A stretch of DNA of 56,974 nt, taken from contig KQ482032.1 in assembly GCA_001430745.1 (NCBI GenBank), positions 469,590 to 526,563 of the forward strand. Direction: 5' to 3'. This document shows, piece after piece, positions 11,701-22,808 of the stretch. Within the stretch, counting starts at the first letter, position 1. Each line of letters begins with the position of its first letter. The translations under genes were made by a program, and so were the position numbers. Below the pieces are notes generated by a model. That model had not been told where the DNA came from. It did not search any database and saw only the letters and a list, made by a program, of their open reading frames with translations. The stretch comes from Auxenochlorella pyrenoidosa. Taxonomy: Eukaryota > Chlorophyta > Trebouxiophyceae > Chlorellales > Chlorellaceae.

Positions 11701-13806
11701 TGGCGGCCATGCTGCGCCAGACGCGCGGCGCGGCTGCGGCGGCGGTGGGTAGTGAGGACGGCAGCTCANNNNNNNNNNNNNNNNNNNNNNNNNNNNNNNN
11801 NNNNNNNNNNNNNNNNNNNNNNNNNNNNNNNNNNNNNNNNNNNNNNNNNNNNNNNNNNNNNNNNNNNNNNNNNNNNNNNNNNNNNNNNNNNNNNNNNNNN
11901 NNNNNNNNNNNNNNNNNNNNNNNNNNNNNNNNNNNNNNNNNNNNNNNNNNNNNNNNNNNNNNNNNNNNNNNNNNNNNNNNNNNNNNNNNNNNNNNNNNNN
12001 NNNNNNNNNNNNNNNNNNNNNNNNNNNNNNNNNNNNNNNNNNNNNNNNNNNNNNNNNNNNNNNNNNNNNNNNNNNNNNNNNNNNNNNNNNNNNNNNNNNN
12101 NNNNNNNNNNNNNNNNNNNNNNNNNNNNNNNNNNNNNNNNNNNNNNNNNNNNNNNNNNNNNNNNNNNNNNNNNNNNNNNNNNNNNNNNNNNNNNNNNNNN
12201 NNNNNNNNNNNNNNNNNNNNNNNNNNNNNNNNNNNNNNNNNNNNNNNNNNNNNNNNNNNNNNNNNNNNNNNNNNNNNNNNNNNNNNNNNNNNNNNNNNNN
12301 NNNNNNNNNNNNNNNNNNNNNNNNNNNNNNNNNNNNNNNNNNNNNNNNNNNNNNNNNNNNNNNNNNNNNNNNNNNNNNNNNNNNNNNNNNNNNNNNNNNN
12401 NNNNNNNNNNNNNNNNNNNNNNNNNNNNNNNNNNNNNNNNNNNNNNNNNNNNNNNNNNNNNNNNNNNNNNNNNNNNNNNNNNNNNNNNNNNNNNNNNNNN
12501 NNNNNNNNNNNNNNNNNNNNNNNNNCAAAGGCGGCCGCAGCCGCGGCTGCTTACGCCGCGCGCGACGCCGCGGGCGCGCCGCAGCCGCTCACCCCGCAGC
12601 TGGTCACGCTGAGCATGCTGCCGCGCACGCAGTGGCAAAACCTGGTGCACCTGGACACCATCAAGGCGCGCAACAAGCCGGTGGAGCCGCCCAAGAAGCC
12701 GGCGGCGGCGCCCTTCTTCCTGCCCACCCTGGCGGGGGTGGACGGCGGGCGCAACCCGGTGTTTGATTTTGGCGCCGCGCCCGAGGGCGGCGTGGGCGCG
12801 GCGGTAGCAGACCCTGAGTTGGCAGCCAAGGCGGCGGCCGCCTGGGGTGACGGCGACGAGGGCGACGAGGCGGCGGATGGGCAGCCAGAGAGCAAAGGGA
12901 TGGAGGAGGACGCATCGGGCGGCAGCGGCAGCGAGGGAGAGGAGGGCGCCGCTGCGCGGCGCCTCCCCCCCGGCCGTGTGCTGCGCACCGCCGCCCGCGC
13001 CGAGCACAGCCAGCTGGTGCGCCTGCTGCACGCCTGCGCGCGCTCCGGCGACTGGACCTCCCTGGTCGCGCACCTGCGGGCCCTGCCGCCCGTGGCCGTG
13101 GACGCCGAGCTGCGGGGCATGCAGGTGGGCCGCGCCGGCAGGCCTGCGACTGGCGAGGGAGGAGGGCTCTTGCGTTGCCTGGCTCAGCTGGCGGCACACC
13201 ACCCCTCCTGCCTGCAGCCCTGCAAGTCGTCGTGCTCAGTCCCCGTCACCAGCATGGCACCCCCGTGCCCCCCCCCCCCCCTCCTGAGCAGGTGCTGGAG
13301 GGCGCCCCCGAGGAGGAGGTGGAGGACTTGTCGCTGCTGCTGCAGTTCCTGGAGGAGGAGACCGCCTCCAACCGCAACTTTGAGTTTGTGCAGGTGAGTG
13401 GCGGTGGGGCGATGGGCGGAAGGGGGGCTCGAACTTGCGCGGGCGGATGGCTGGGGCCGAGGGGTGGAGCGGTGGGTCGGCAGTGGCCCAGCGGCGCCGT
13501 ACGTCGAGCGCCGTGCAGCCTGCTTCACTGTGCCGCCGCCCCTTCTGTAGCTGGGCAGAGGGTCGCACCGCCCTTGCTTGCCCTCCACCCGGCCTCACTC
13601 TTTTTCCACGCGCCCCCTCCACACCCGCCCAGGCCCTGCTCAAGGTGACCCTGGACGTGCACGGCGACGTGATTGCCGCCCACCCCGAGCTGGCGGAGCG
13701 TGCGCAGCGCACGCAGCAGCGCCTGGCCGCCACCTGGCGCCGCCTGGACGGCCTGCTGCAGAGCGTGCGCTGCATGGTGGGCTTCCTCGGCAACCTGCAG
13801 GCCTGA
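5762..13806 (+). CDS. UTP21: U3 snoRNP / SSU processome WD40 protein UTP21 (WDR36)
   Basis: Nucleolar scaffold of the UTP-B subcomplex needed for 18S rRNA maturation. Exons: 5762-5878, 5980-6024, 6153-6394, 6624-6821, 7282-7442, 7687-7821, 8023-8184, 8407-8558, 8744-8907, 9066-9168, 9424-9535, 9725-9912, 10409-10535, 11274-11398, 11559-13124 (contains the N gap), 13292-13393, 13633-13806. All donors are GT. About 747 residues before the gap form tandem WD40 propellers, with blades such as GGAGVVTVWNLEQRRLHTL, SAGRDNALKHW, ATAGADGYVRVWDFKG and SASLDGTVRCWDIPG. After the gap come LSMLPRTQWQNLVHLDTIKARN and a C-terminal Utp21 domain (DLSLLLQFLEEETASNRNFEF, then LLKVTLDVHGDVI). The reading frame is the same on both sides of the N run if its length is true. 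The total would be about 1290 residues, longer than human WDR36, so the gap may be mis-sized or hide an intron. Confidence 0.96.
7859..7900 (+). repeat. 21-bp tandem duplication in a UTP21 intron
   Basis: Two perfect copies (7859-7879 and 7880-7900) of a unit starting CCTGCAGGCGCGGGCTGC. It lies inside intron 7822-8022, and each unit contains a TGCAG|G acceptor-like sequence that is not used in the model. Confidence 0.9.
10891..11117 (+). repeat. Diverged direct repeat, period 183 bp, in UTP21 intron 10536-11273
   Basis: Copies at 10891-10934 and 11074-11117 share GCATGTTAGACTACCGATTG and GGGCTGCATGAGT at identical spacing. Flanking sequence on both sides is also similar but degenerate (for example GATGATAGACTCA against AATGATTATACAC), suggesting an old tandem duplication longer than the conserved core. 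No coding potential. Confidence 0.85.
11769..12525. other. Assembly gap (757 N)
   Basis: An unresolved run of N falls within the UTP21 exon linking the WD40 region to the C-terminal domain. The sequence on each side is Ala-rich and GC-rich, which probably explains the failure to close it. Confidence 1.
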
Positions 13807-14542
13807 TACCACCCACCGCCCGCCCTCCCCGCCTCCCTGCTTTTCGTCAATTTTCCAGCTATCCTGCTCTTCCCACCTCCCGCTCGCTTTGTGTGCTTTC
13901 TTCTCCACTCTATGCTGCCTCCACGCTCGCTGTTTGTGCTTGCTCCTCCTGCTGATCAGCTCATCACGCGATATACAACCTGACATTGACACGCTTCTGA
14001 CACGTCCACGCACCCCTTGGTCAACAACCACGATTTGAGAATGCATCAGCATGAATTGGAGACCGCCAACAGAGCCCACATTAGGCCGAGTGCCCTGCTG
14101 CGGCCAGCCCATGCCAGGTGCACTGCATGAGTGCAGCAAGCAGCCGGGCGTCAAGCTTGCTCTTCTCCAAGCATGGCAGTCTCATCAATGTCACAGGACG
14201 ACATGCATGACGCAGTAGGCTGGGGTTGCAAGAAGAAGGCCCGGCTTGCCACCATGCAGAAGGCGGTGGGCCGCACCTTCACTCCGTGCTCTGACGTGCT
14301 GGCTAGCAAGGTTGCAGCCGGGGCTGGCTCAGGTTCCAAAGGATTGCATGCATAAGGTGAGACATAGTGTATACGAGACTAGGAAGGCAGGGGCGAGGCA
14401 GACGGTGTCGGTAGAGACACTTTGGGAGGCAGGACAAGTGTGTGGTGCATAAGCATCGAACATGTATGCATTTCCTGGAGAGTTGCATGCTTTGAGGGCG
14501 AGACGTGCGGGGGAGCCATAGTTACTCAAGCTCGTGTCAGGA
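13807..14542. other. Convergent intergenic region
   Basis: 3' flanks of UTP21 (+) and the multi-pass membrane protein (-). It is less GC-rich than its neighbours. Short open frames near 14131-14488 have no splice logic or family resemblance. I see no RNA gene. Confidence 0.55.
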
Positions 14543-16471
14543 TCAACCATGTGCCAGGGCGCAGCCATGCACAGAGGCCGGGGGAACCAGGCTGGAGCTG
14601 CCAGCGGGCGATGAGAGGGCAAAGAAGGCGCAGAGGTCCCAGCAGGCTGCCAGCACCAACACGTACAGCAGGCACAGGTGCGGCGCCGCCCCCCCCAGAG
14701 TCAGCCAGTAGATGCCGCCATACAGGTGCGCCTGCCAGCCGCCTTCAAGTGGCAGGCCGTGCTGGCGGCGCTGGCGCTGGTGGGAGCGGAACAGGCGCGC
14801 CTCTGCCATCGCCTCGACGAGCAGGGGCACCTGCGGGGCTGAGGGATGGGGCTGGCAGTTAGTCAGCCTTGGTCAGGCAGTGGGGTGGGGGGGGGGGCGC
14901 TGCCAGAAGCGGACGTGCAGGGGCACAGCGGCGTAGCAGAGCGATGCGCATCATCCCTAGGGCTGTGGGGCGCCATGGCAAGTGCCCTGGCAAGTGGGGG
15001 CGGCGAGCTCACCAGCGTGCCGATCCCCAGCTGAAGTGGACAAGGGAGGTGCGGGAGGGAGGTGGTTTGAGAGGCGCGCGTGAGCAGACACTGAACCGAA
15101 GCAACGGCTCGCTGCAGCATCACAGCTGCACGCCTTGCAGTGGCACAACGCCTGCCTGCCTAGCAACCAAGCAAGCTATGTGCGCATGAAGGCAGGCACC
15201 TCAGTAGCATGCCTGGCAGAACAGCATGATGGCCATGCACTCGTCGTTGTTGCCAGGGGGCTCCATCGGGCCCACAGCCAGCGGCAGCAGGTGGCGAGCC
15301 AGGTTCAGTGCAAAGAACAGGCGCTGATTGTACTGGCAGGCGGAGGGAGAGGTGAGCGGCTTTGTGCCGCAGAGGGCGCGGTTGTGGGGCCAGGCGGTGG
15401 TGGCCAGCAGGGCCTGCACGGCGAGGCTGGGGCTGCGGGCGGAGGCAGGTGAGTGAGCTGAGAGCGTAGTCAGAAAGGAACACCCGCAGGCAGCTGCGAC
15501 TCGGCCAGGCGCCCATACGCTGGATGCCACCATGCCTCAAGCACAGGGGACGGTGCGCCATGCGCGCGAACACTGCGCAGCACTGGGTGCGGGCCTCACA
15601 TGAAGCACATGCGCATGCTCAGCTGGCCCACAACCATGGTGACGGCGCCGCTGGCAGACAGCAGGACGGTGATGTAGCCTGCCAAGCTGGCCGCCCTGGA
15701 CAGCAGCGACCGAGGGCCGAGGGCATGGTCACCCCACTCGGCAGGCTTGCTGTCGTCATCCAGCAGCCTCGCAGTCAGCTGCCAGCCCAGCCCCAGCCCA
15801 AAGCTCGACAGCCGCAGCACAGCGGCAGGCAGGTCGTCCCAGCGTGAGCGGCTGGTGGCTGCCCCCAGGTGTTGCCAGGCCACGGCACCCAGGCAGGCGG
15901 ACAAGTAGGCAAAGAGCCAGGCGGCGGAGGCTGGCGTGAGCAGGTGCCAGCAGCGCGCCGTCAAAATCGCAGCAAGGGCCTGAAGAAGGAGCGGATGGGT
16001 TGCCAGATGTGGATCCGAAGTTTGGGTCTGCCCCAAGCAGCAGGTGTGTACAGTGCTTGGTGGGTGCGCGCACGACCTCCTGCTCGGGCGGCTTGCTACG
16101 AGCGTGCAAAGCCAGTGGCCATGTGGCTCACCAGCATTGGCACGTAGCTCTGGACCTTCTCCAGGCGTTCGAAAAAGCTCTGCCAGGGGGAAAAGGGTAG
16201 CAATAGCAGGTTGCCGGTGTGCAGCGCAAGAGGTGCGCAAGCATAGCCTGACTACACCCTGACTCCCGACGGGGATGCTTCACGCCACGTCCCCTCCTGC
16301 ACTGTTCTTGCCAAATCGCCGACTCAGACGCCCTTCCCGCACCTGGTTTGGCCGCCCGGACAGGCTCACGGGCCCTTGGAAGGGCAGGGCGCTCGAGGGC
16401 AAGGGCGCTGGCGGCGAGGGGGGTGCCCCCTGGTCTTCTGCCTGTGCCATCGCAGCTGCTAGCAGAACCAC
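14543..16471 (-). CDS. Uncharacterised multi-pass membrane protein
   Basis: Not recognised. Six exons on the minus strand join in frame: 16471-16343, 16179-16132, 15979-15600, 15432-15213, 15030-15013 (an 18-nt microexon encoding LGIGTL), 14830-14543; 360 residues. The N-terminus is a Pro/Ala-rich tail, followed by SFFERLEKVQSYVPML and then about seven hydrophobic stretches, including AAWLFAYLSACLGAVAW, AGYITVLLSASGAVTMVVGQ, LFFALNLARHLLPLAVG and CLLYVLVLAACWDLCAFFAL. An Arg/Gln/His-rich loop (RSHQRQRRQHG) precedes the last membrane pair. The start could be ATG 16471 or the in-frame ATG about 24 bases downstream. The intron before the microexon needs a GC donor (CCAG|GCATGC); the alternative GT downstream follows an in-frame stop. 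The exon chain is supported by frame and hydrophobicity only, so its edges are less certain than those of recognised genes. Confidence 0.65.
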
Positions 16472-16844
16472 TTGTATGTGGCAGAGTTGCGACTGGGGGC
16501 AGCACGTTGTGCGCCCAAAACTTAAGACTTAAGGGCAGCATCGGATGCAGAACTGGGCTCTTTCTAGCCTGCAGGCTGTATGACACATCAAGGCCTGTGG
16601 GAAAGCATGGCAAGATTCGATTTGATTTCATACCCTGAGCCCGCCAAAACTCTGGCAGTTTAGCTGTTGAAGACACTCTTTGAGCCAGTGAGATAAATGT
16701 TTGGGTATGTTTGGAAATGGTAATGCGGGTAGCCCCAAGCCTCCTTTCAGGTTGGTCTAACTTTTACAAGAGTGGAGTGCACTGCAGAATTGCGGTGACC
16801 AGCAAAGCAAGCCGATGGGAGGACAGCCCCGCCCTAGATGCTCC
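16472..16844. other. Intergenic region between two minus-strand genes
   Basis: Holds the 5' flank of the membrane-protein gene and the 3' flank of the GBP gene. A minus-strand TGTAA at 16769-16765 fits the GBP poly(A) signal. Nothing else recognisable. Confidence 0.5.
16765..16769 (-). terminator. Putative poly(A) signal TGTAA for the GBP gene
   Basis: TGTAA, the usual green-algal polyadenylation signal, on the minus strand 76 bp past the GBP stop codon. It is a short motif, so support comes from position only. Confidence 0.4.
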
Positions 16845-19800
16845 TCACTGCCCAGTGACGCGGCGCATGAGCGCCTCAAACTCAGCCTTCTTGGCCTTCT
16901 TCTGGCTCATGTCCCAGACCTCTGCCTCATGGCCGTGCTCCGCCAGCCACTCCTTCATCTGCAGTTGGAGAACAGAGGGCAGGTGCAGCATTCCCTTCTG
17001 GCAACTGTGCCGTCTGCCCATGTGCTCTGCCGCTGCTTTGTGGCAGCTGGCAAGCAGGCACAGTAAAAAGAGCAGTCGCAGGCACGGCCAGGTGATTGCT
17101 GCATGCTGCCTCGTGGACAGGTCCAGCTGGTGTACGAGGTCAGCTGTGGCAATCCTGCTGCCTCAGCATGCCTGGGAGTCATTGCGCACCGCCCAGCCTG
17201 CGCACCTGAGCCACTGTCATCTTGCTGATGTTGGGCAGGTTCTCCGCATCCTGCAGCAGAACAAGTCAGCACACATGGCTGAAAAGATGGCAGGCAGCAG
17301 GCCACGCGCCGCTGGCTTCTATGCGACCTGTCATTTCCTGCAGACTTGTGTGTGTGCTCAAAGCGCCACCCAGCCTGGCACCGCACCTCAAAGTCGTCCG
17401 CGTCTGGGATGGCATCATGCATGGGCTCCTCGGCCGGCACACGATGCGGCGCCAGCGGCGCGCGCCCCGCTGGAGCCGGTGCAGCAGCTGCCTGCTGCGC
17501 CGCACGCCGGGCCTCCTCCTCCCGTGCACGCAGCTGGGCGCGCCACTCGTCCTCCTGAGCCTGCATTGCAAAGCGGGGGGATGCGCATAAGATAGAAGAA
17601 GCAAGATGGAAGAAAAGCCTGGCCTCTGTTTCGTGCCTGCCCTCAACCCGTAAAGCAGCCACACACCGCAGCTGTCCCAACAGCACTTTGTGCCAGTTGC
17701 ATGTCATGCCCTCAAACCCTCCCCCTCCCCCACCTGCATACGCTGCTGCGCCTCCGCCAGCTGGCGCTCGGTCGCCTGCCGCCCGCGCTGCACCTCTGCC
17801 AGCTGCGCCTCTGCCACCTCCTTGGCGCGCTGCAGCTCTGCCTTTTCGGTGGCCAGCACCTGAGCGCTCTCAAACAGCTGCTCCTTCTCGGCCTCCAGGG
17901 CAGCCAGCCGGCCGGCTGCGTCCTGGTTGGCGGCGCCCGCGGCAGCCGCCTGCCGATGCAGCGCCTCCAGCTGCTGGCGCAAAGAGGCAGCCTCGCCCTG
18001 CGCCTCGCGCGCCGCACGATCTGCCTCGGCCCCGGCGGCACGCAGCTGCGCGGTCTCCGCCTGCGCTGCCGCCTGCGCCGCGGCCAGCTGCGCCTGCGCC
18101 TGCTGGCCCAGGCTGAGCGCCTCGGCCTCCTTGCTCTGCGTCAGGTGCTCCACCTGCTGCTGCAGCGTGGCCACACGCGTGGCGGCTGCTGCTGCCGCCG
18201 CCCTCTCCCGCGCCAGCTCGGCCTGCACGTCTGCCAGCCGCCTCTCCAGCTCCCCAAGCCGCGCCTGCAGCTGGCTGGCGCCAGACTCGGCCGCGGCGGC
18301 GCGCTGCTCCGCCTGCTGCGCCTTGAGGCGCGCCACCTCGGCGGCCTGCGCCGCCGCGGCCGCCTCGCTCCTGCGCCGCTCCTCGATGCGGGCAGACAGG
18401 TCGTGCACGGCGCCGCCAAAAGCCTCGCGCTGGAAGTCTGCGCAGGCGAGGTGTGGAAGAGCAGGAGGCGGGCAGGAGGCGTGAGTCATCAGACATGTGA
18501 GAGGGTGCACCAGCAGGTGTCTTGAGTCAAGCTTGGGTGCAGCAACTGGCGTCGAGCAGGGAGCGCAAGCAGTGCACGCAGGGCGGCTACTACAGCGGCA
18601 GATCCCACACCGGGCGGAAGCACCGCCCAGCCAGCTGCTGCCGACCTGCAAAGCGAGTCCACTTGGTGGGGCCTGTGGCCTCGGGCGATGCCTTGTAGGC
18701 CGCCTCAAAGGCAGCCACCTCCTCCTGCAAGACAAGGGAACACAGAGGCCTGTGAGCAGGAGTGCACGCAGCCAGCTTGCAAGCCAGGGTCGCCCACGCG
18801 GGAGGCACCCAGAGTCTGCCAGGCAAGAGGCACAGGGTGGCACCTCCCAGGCCTTGCCTGCAAGCGCTGCACGGTTGCGCCCTCCTGTCGCGCCAGCGCC
18901 TGCAGCCGCAGCGTCGCCTCATTCAGCAGCTTCTCGCAGGCGGCAGAGGCCTGGGCAAGCTTGCGGTCGCGCAGTTGCTGGAATCTGCAGAGGGCGCCGG
19001 GTGGCAGGACAGTGGCGGGACTGGGAGGAACGCACGAGGAGAGGGGCCTTGGCGCATGGGCGCGGAAGCCTGCGCCAGCCCAAATCAAGCCAACGTAAAC
19101 TCTTTCCAGGCATTGCTGTTCCGTGCACAACAACATCCCGTTCCTTGAACAGTTTCAGGGGACCCACCTGGCCTGGCAGGCCTCGCGCCAGCGTGCCTCG
19201 TTCGCCTTCCTCACATCGGGGTCGCCAATGGCGATCTCGTCAAACGCGGCCTGCGCCGCCAGCAGCGCGTGCTGGTGCTCGGCATCCAGCGCCGCCTCCT
19301 CTGCGGGCACCTCCTCGGTGAAGGTGGCCACATAGGCGGCGACCGCGGCGTCCGCGGCGCGGCGGGACTCGGCCTCGGCCACGCCCTGCCAGGCGGTGGC
19401 GATGGTGGGCACCGCGCTGCAACAGGGGGGCCAGGAACCAGGGCAACACCAGCGGTGAGGGCCAGCGTGTGCAGCTCTGAATAGGTAGCAACGCTGGGTG
19501 CAACACTTGGGTCCTGTCGCCGGTGAGCAGATGAGACGCTGCCCATTACGTATAACACGGCTGAGCAGCCGCACGTGCCACTTGCTGCAGGCCACGCTGC
19601 CCACCCGTTGTTGATGGCGGTGACGTATGCCTCTGTCAGCCCCGCCAGCATGGGCCCGCTCAGGATCTGGGAGCCCAGCCGCTTGGGCAGCGCCTTGCTG
19701 AAGATGAGCTGCGTCAGGCGGTGCAGGCCATCCCTGCAGGGGTGGGTTGTTGGGTGGGGCGGAGGGGCCGAGTAGGCAGGGGGCCGCCAGCAGGGAGGGA

Positions 19801-21904
19801 GAGAGGCTTGGCAGGTGCCTCGAGGGCACGCGCCCCGATGTTGCTTTGCGCGGTGCCATAAGCACTGGCTGCAGTCCACACACGCCCCCCTCAAATGCCC
19901 CATCGCTGCCCACCGCCCCTCGCGCGCCTGAACTCTGGGCGCATGTCCGCCGACGGCAGGGTGTCCAGGCGCGCGAGCTTGTCCTCGTCGTTCACGGGGC
20001 GCACCAGCGTGAAGCAGTCGCGGTCGGGGAACAGCGACTTGATGCTCTCCCGGATCTGCGGGGGTGCAGTAAAGCAAGAGGCCAGCGGGTGCAGCACGTG
20101 GGCACCACACGCACACCGGACGAGCCGCCACAGGCTGCCTGCTGCCGCGCAGTTCTGCTGGAGCGTGCGCCCTGCAAGGCGCACGACCATGTCCCTAGCT
20201 GCCGCCTCCTCCTGTTCCGTGGCGTGCCCTGCCCTCCCACTTGCCTGGTTCTTGGACTCCACCGCCCGCCCGCTGCCCTGCAGCTGCTGCAGTGCGGTCT
20301 CCAGGTAGTCGCGAGGGGTGACCTGCAGGGGGGGCACCAGACGCTGATATATCAGGAAAGGTTTTCTTTGGAGGGCAACGATCGCCACGAGGGCCCAGGT
20401 CAGCGCAGGGCAGGACCAGCGCTGGTGCCGCGGCCAGACAGTGCAGCCCTACCAGCATGGCCCAGCTGCCCACCAGCCCCCGCCCCCACCCCACCCCCCA
20501 CCTGCCGCCCATCCTCCTCCAGGCGCAGGTAGAAGTCGCGCAGCAGCCAGAGGAAGGCGGGGGTGAAGGAGGCCAGCTCAGCCGAGTCGTCGGTGCTGCC
20601 CGAGGCGCGCACCCGGATGTGCTTGGTCATCTCCGTCACCAGCGACAGCCTGCAGGCGGGGCCGCGGTCAAACTGGGCTCAGGCGCCGATGGGGGGCACG
20701 GTGTCGCGGCGCCAGCAGATGCCAAGCTGGGTTCAGAACATGTGCACGGGCAGGCACACCACGCGCAGGGCCAGCCATGTTTGCTATAAACCAGCAACAT
20801 CCCGCGGCTCAGCGCGCGCTCTGCAGGCAGCGCCAAGCTGGCCAGGAAGGCGCGCCTGTCAAGCGCGGCCTCGTCGATGCCGCCCATCTGGTTGAACACA
20901 AACAGGCTGGACAGCAGCACCGCCAGCGAGAAGATCTGGGTGCTGTACTGGCCCGTCTGCGCAGCGGGGGGGGTGGGCAGCAGGGCATGAGGTCATGGGC
21001 AGCAGCAGCACGGGCTGCGGTGCCGGAAGAGGGCCGATTGCCCCTAGCAGCCTTGAACCGTTCTGGCCCCAGGCACGGAGCGCTGCCATAAGCGCCTGCT
21101 CGCCAGCCGCCAGGCTTCACGCCAGGCGCCAGCGCCGAGCCTCCACTGCTCAGCAGCACGTTCCCCTGCAGCACTCCCCCACCTGGTCGTAGGCGTCGAT
21201 GCCCTCTGTGTCCAGCAGCACCAGCGAGTACTTGGAGCCGTCGGCGCCGCGGCGCTCCACCGGGGTGGACCACATCCACAGGCCTGGGGCCAAGGGCGTG
21301 GAGTGGGGTGGTGGGGTGGGTGGATGGGGGGGCGGAGCGGGCCACGCTTTGCTTCAGGTTTGTCGCAGCAGCACCGGTGCAAGAAGACTAAGCTCTATGT
21401 CACAGGACAGGCGCTGGCGCATGTCGTGGCACTGATGGTCTGATGCATTCCCACAAGCAGCAAGCCCAAGGCATCAGATGGTTTCTGGCGCACCCTTGGT
21501 GCACGGGCGGTGGGTGGGAGCGACCTGGAAGCCGCCGCTGCGTCCCAGCAGCTGGTTGAGGATGAACGACTTGCCCTGCAGGTGCATGAAAAAGCCATGG
21601 CGTTCAGTACGACTTTCCATGTTTCGTGGCGGTGCACATTTGCCCAAGCCTGCGGATGAGATGGCGTTGCGTTGCCGCTTACCTGCCGGGCGCGGCCGCA
21701 CACCGCCACCACGCCGACTGGGCCACGCGTCTGCTTGAGCGCGCACAGCGCCTCTGCGCCAAGTTCAAACTTCCCGGTGTCCTGATTCCATTTGATCAGC
21801 TCCAGGGGCGTGCCCGAGCTGGAGCTGCCGCCAGGCCCACTGCCAGCAGCCTGGGCGGGTTGCGGCGCGGCTGTGGCTGCGCGCCGACCGAACCAGCCGC
21901 TCAT
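16845..21904 (-). CDS. Guanylate-binding protein (GBP, dynamin-superfamily GTPase) with coiled coil and SAP-like tail
   Basis: Large GTPase of the GBP/atlastin branch. Fifteen exons on the minus strand: 21904-21683, 21575-21494, 21283-21183, 20956-20856, 20649-20502, 20322-20245, 20055-19928, 19733-19605, 19416-19168, 18984-18858, 18724-18646, 18437-17734, 17560-17387, 17250-17206, 16958-16845; 826 residues. The P-loop GRARQGKS (about residues 70-77) is split by intron 1. Next come switch Thr in THRPCTKG, DTEG (126-129), the family stretch ALDRLSLVTEMTKHIRV and the Arg-Asp guanine motif in WLLRDFYLRLEEDG. A helical middle domain follows, then about 235 residues of Ala/Gln/Glu heptads in the 704-nt exon (coiled coil). 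The tail MTVAQMKEWLAEHGHEAEVW plus a KKAKKAEFEAL helix looks SAP-like. In plants GBP-like proteins act in nuclear immune condensates; any such role here is inference. Four introns use GC donors. Confidence 0.95.
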
Positions 21905-22808
21905 ACCGGCGGTCCCCGAGAGAGACGCGGGAAGTGAGGGTGGAGTGATCACTTTCTCGGGTGGTTCTCTCTCAGGCTTGTTCTCGACAAGTGATCACTC
22001 GCAATTTAGCCATGGATGAGCACCTGGAGTTGTTTATTATAATACTATAGGGTATGGCAGCGCTCTGGCTAAACTATGCAGGACTTGAATCTAATAGAAA
22101 GCACGGGAGCGCTGCCGATCGCCATGGCCATGCGGCCTCCTCTTGGATGTGCCCGGGCCCCAAATTTGAGCTTTATTTGTGAGCGGCACTTTGCACTGAG
22201 GCAGCAAACAACAGCGCAGGAGCCCAGGCAGCGGCCCCGCAGAAGGCAGCAGCCCGCGCCAGAAGCGACCAGGTGGGGCCCTGGGCCGCTAAATTGCGTC
22301 CATCTCCCAAGCCCAGCTTGGGAGATGGAGTCTGGCTGCAGCGCAGTGGGCGTGGCGGCCCGCCAGGGGCTGGAGCCTGGCAGCGAGCGGGCACCAGGTT
22401 GCCTTGCGCGCCCGCTGCTTCCTGTCTGCCTAACGCCTCCAGCGCGCTCGACCTTCCCACGCTCTGTCTGGCCCCGCCTCCCATGATCCCTCTTGCACAG
22501 GGCTCTGCACCTCCGTACTCGCCTGCGGCAGCTCAGCGCCGTGGCCACCCCGTCTTCCCCAGCTGGTGCGTGTGGTGGGTGCTGCCGCATCAGGTGCCAG
22601 CCTCGCCCCATGCCCTGCTCTGCCTGCGCATTTCACCGTGACCCCCTGCCTTCTTGTGCTTGCCAGCCTGGTGTCTTGGTGCTGGGCCGCCGGCCGGTGC
22701 AGCAGCTGCCTTCTGGGGCTAGGCTGCCGGCCGCTATGGCAGCGTCGCCCAGCACCCACCAGCCTGCCCCCAACCCCCCACCCCTTTCCCTCCACAGGCC
22801 GACACACC
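21905..22808. promoter_or_regulatory. Divergent region between GBP and the Gln-rich gene
   Basis: Contains the 5' flank of GBP (minus) and of the unrecognised plus-strand gene. Features seen: paired AGTGATCACT elements at 21937-21998, and an AT-rich TATTATAATACTATA stretch at about 22035-22049 that could be a TATA-type core. A pyrimidine-rich CCACAG acceptor-like end at 22787-22798 suggests a 5' UTR or upstream coding exon for the plus-strand gene. A 136-codon open frame at 22076-22486 is possible upstream sequence but has no support. Confidence 0.5.
21937..21998. repeat. Duplicated AGTGATCACT element pair, left copy (A then B)
   Basis: Element A (21937-21960: AGGGTGGAGTGATCACTTTC plus TCGG) and element B (21984-21998: TCGACAAGTGATCAC) recur exactly at 25183-25206 and 25166-25180, but in the opposite order. 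A and B are themselves related as imperfect inverted repeats around the palindrome GTGATCAC. It sits 33 bp upstream of the GBP start codon. Confidence 0.9.

Noticed and set aside
22076..22486. 136-codon plus-strand frame upstream of the Gln-rich gene
   Set aside because: It could be an upstream exon, but no splice joint to 22799 could be justified and the sequence is unremarkable.
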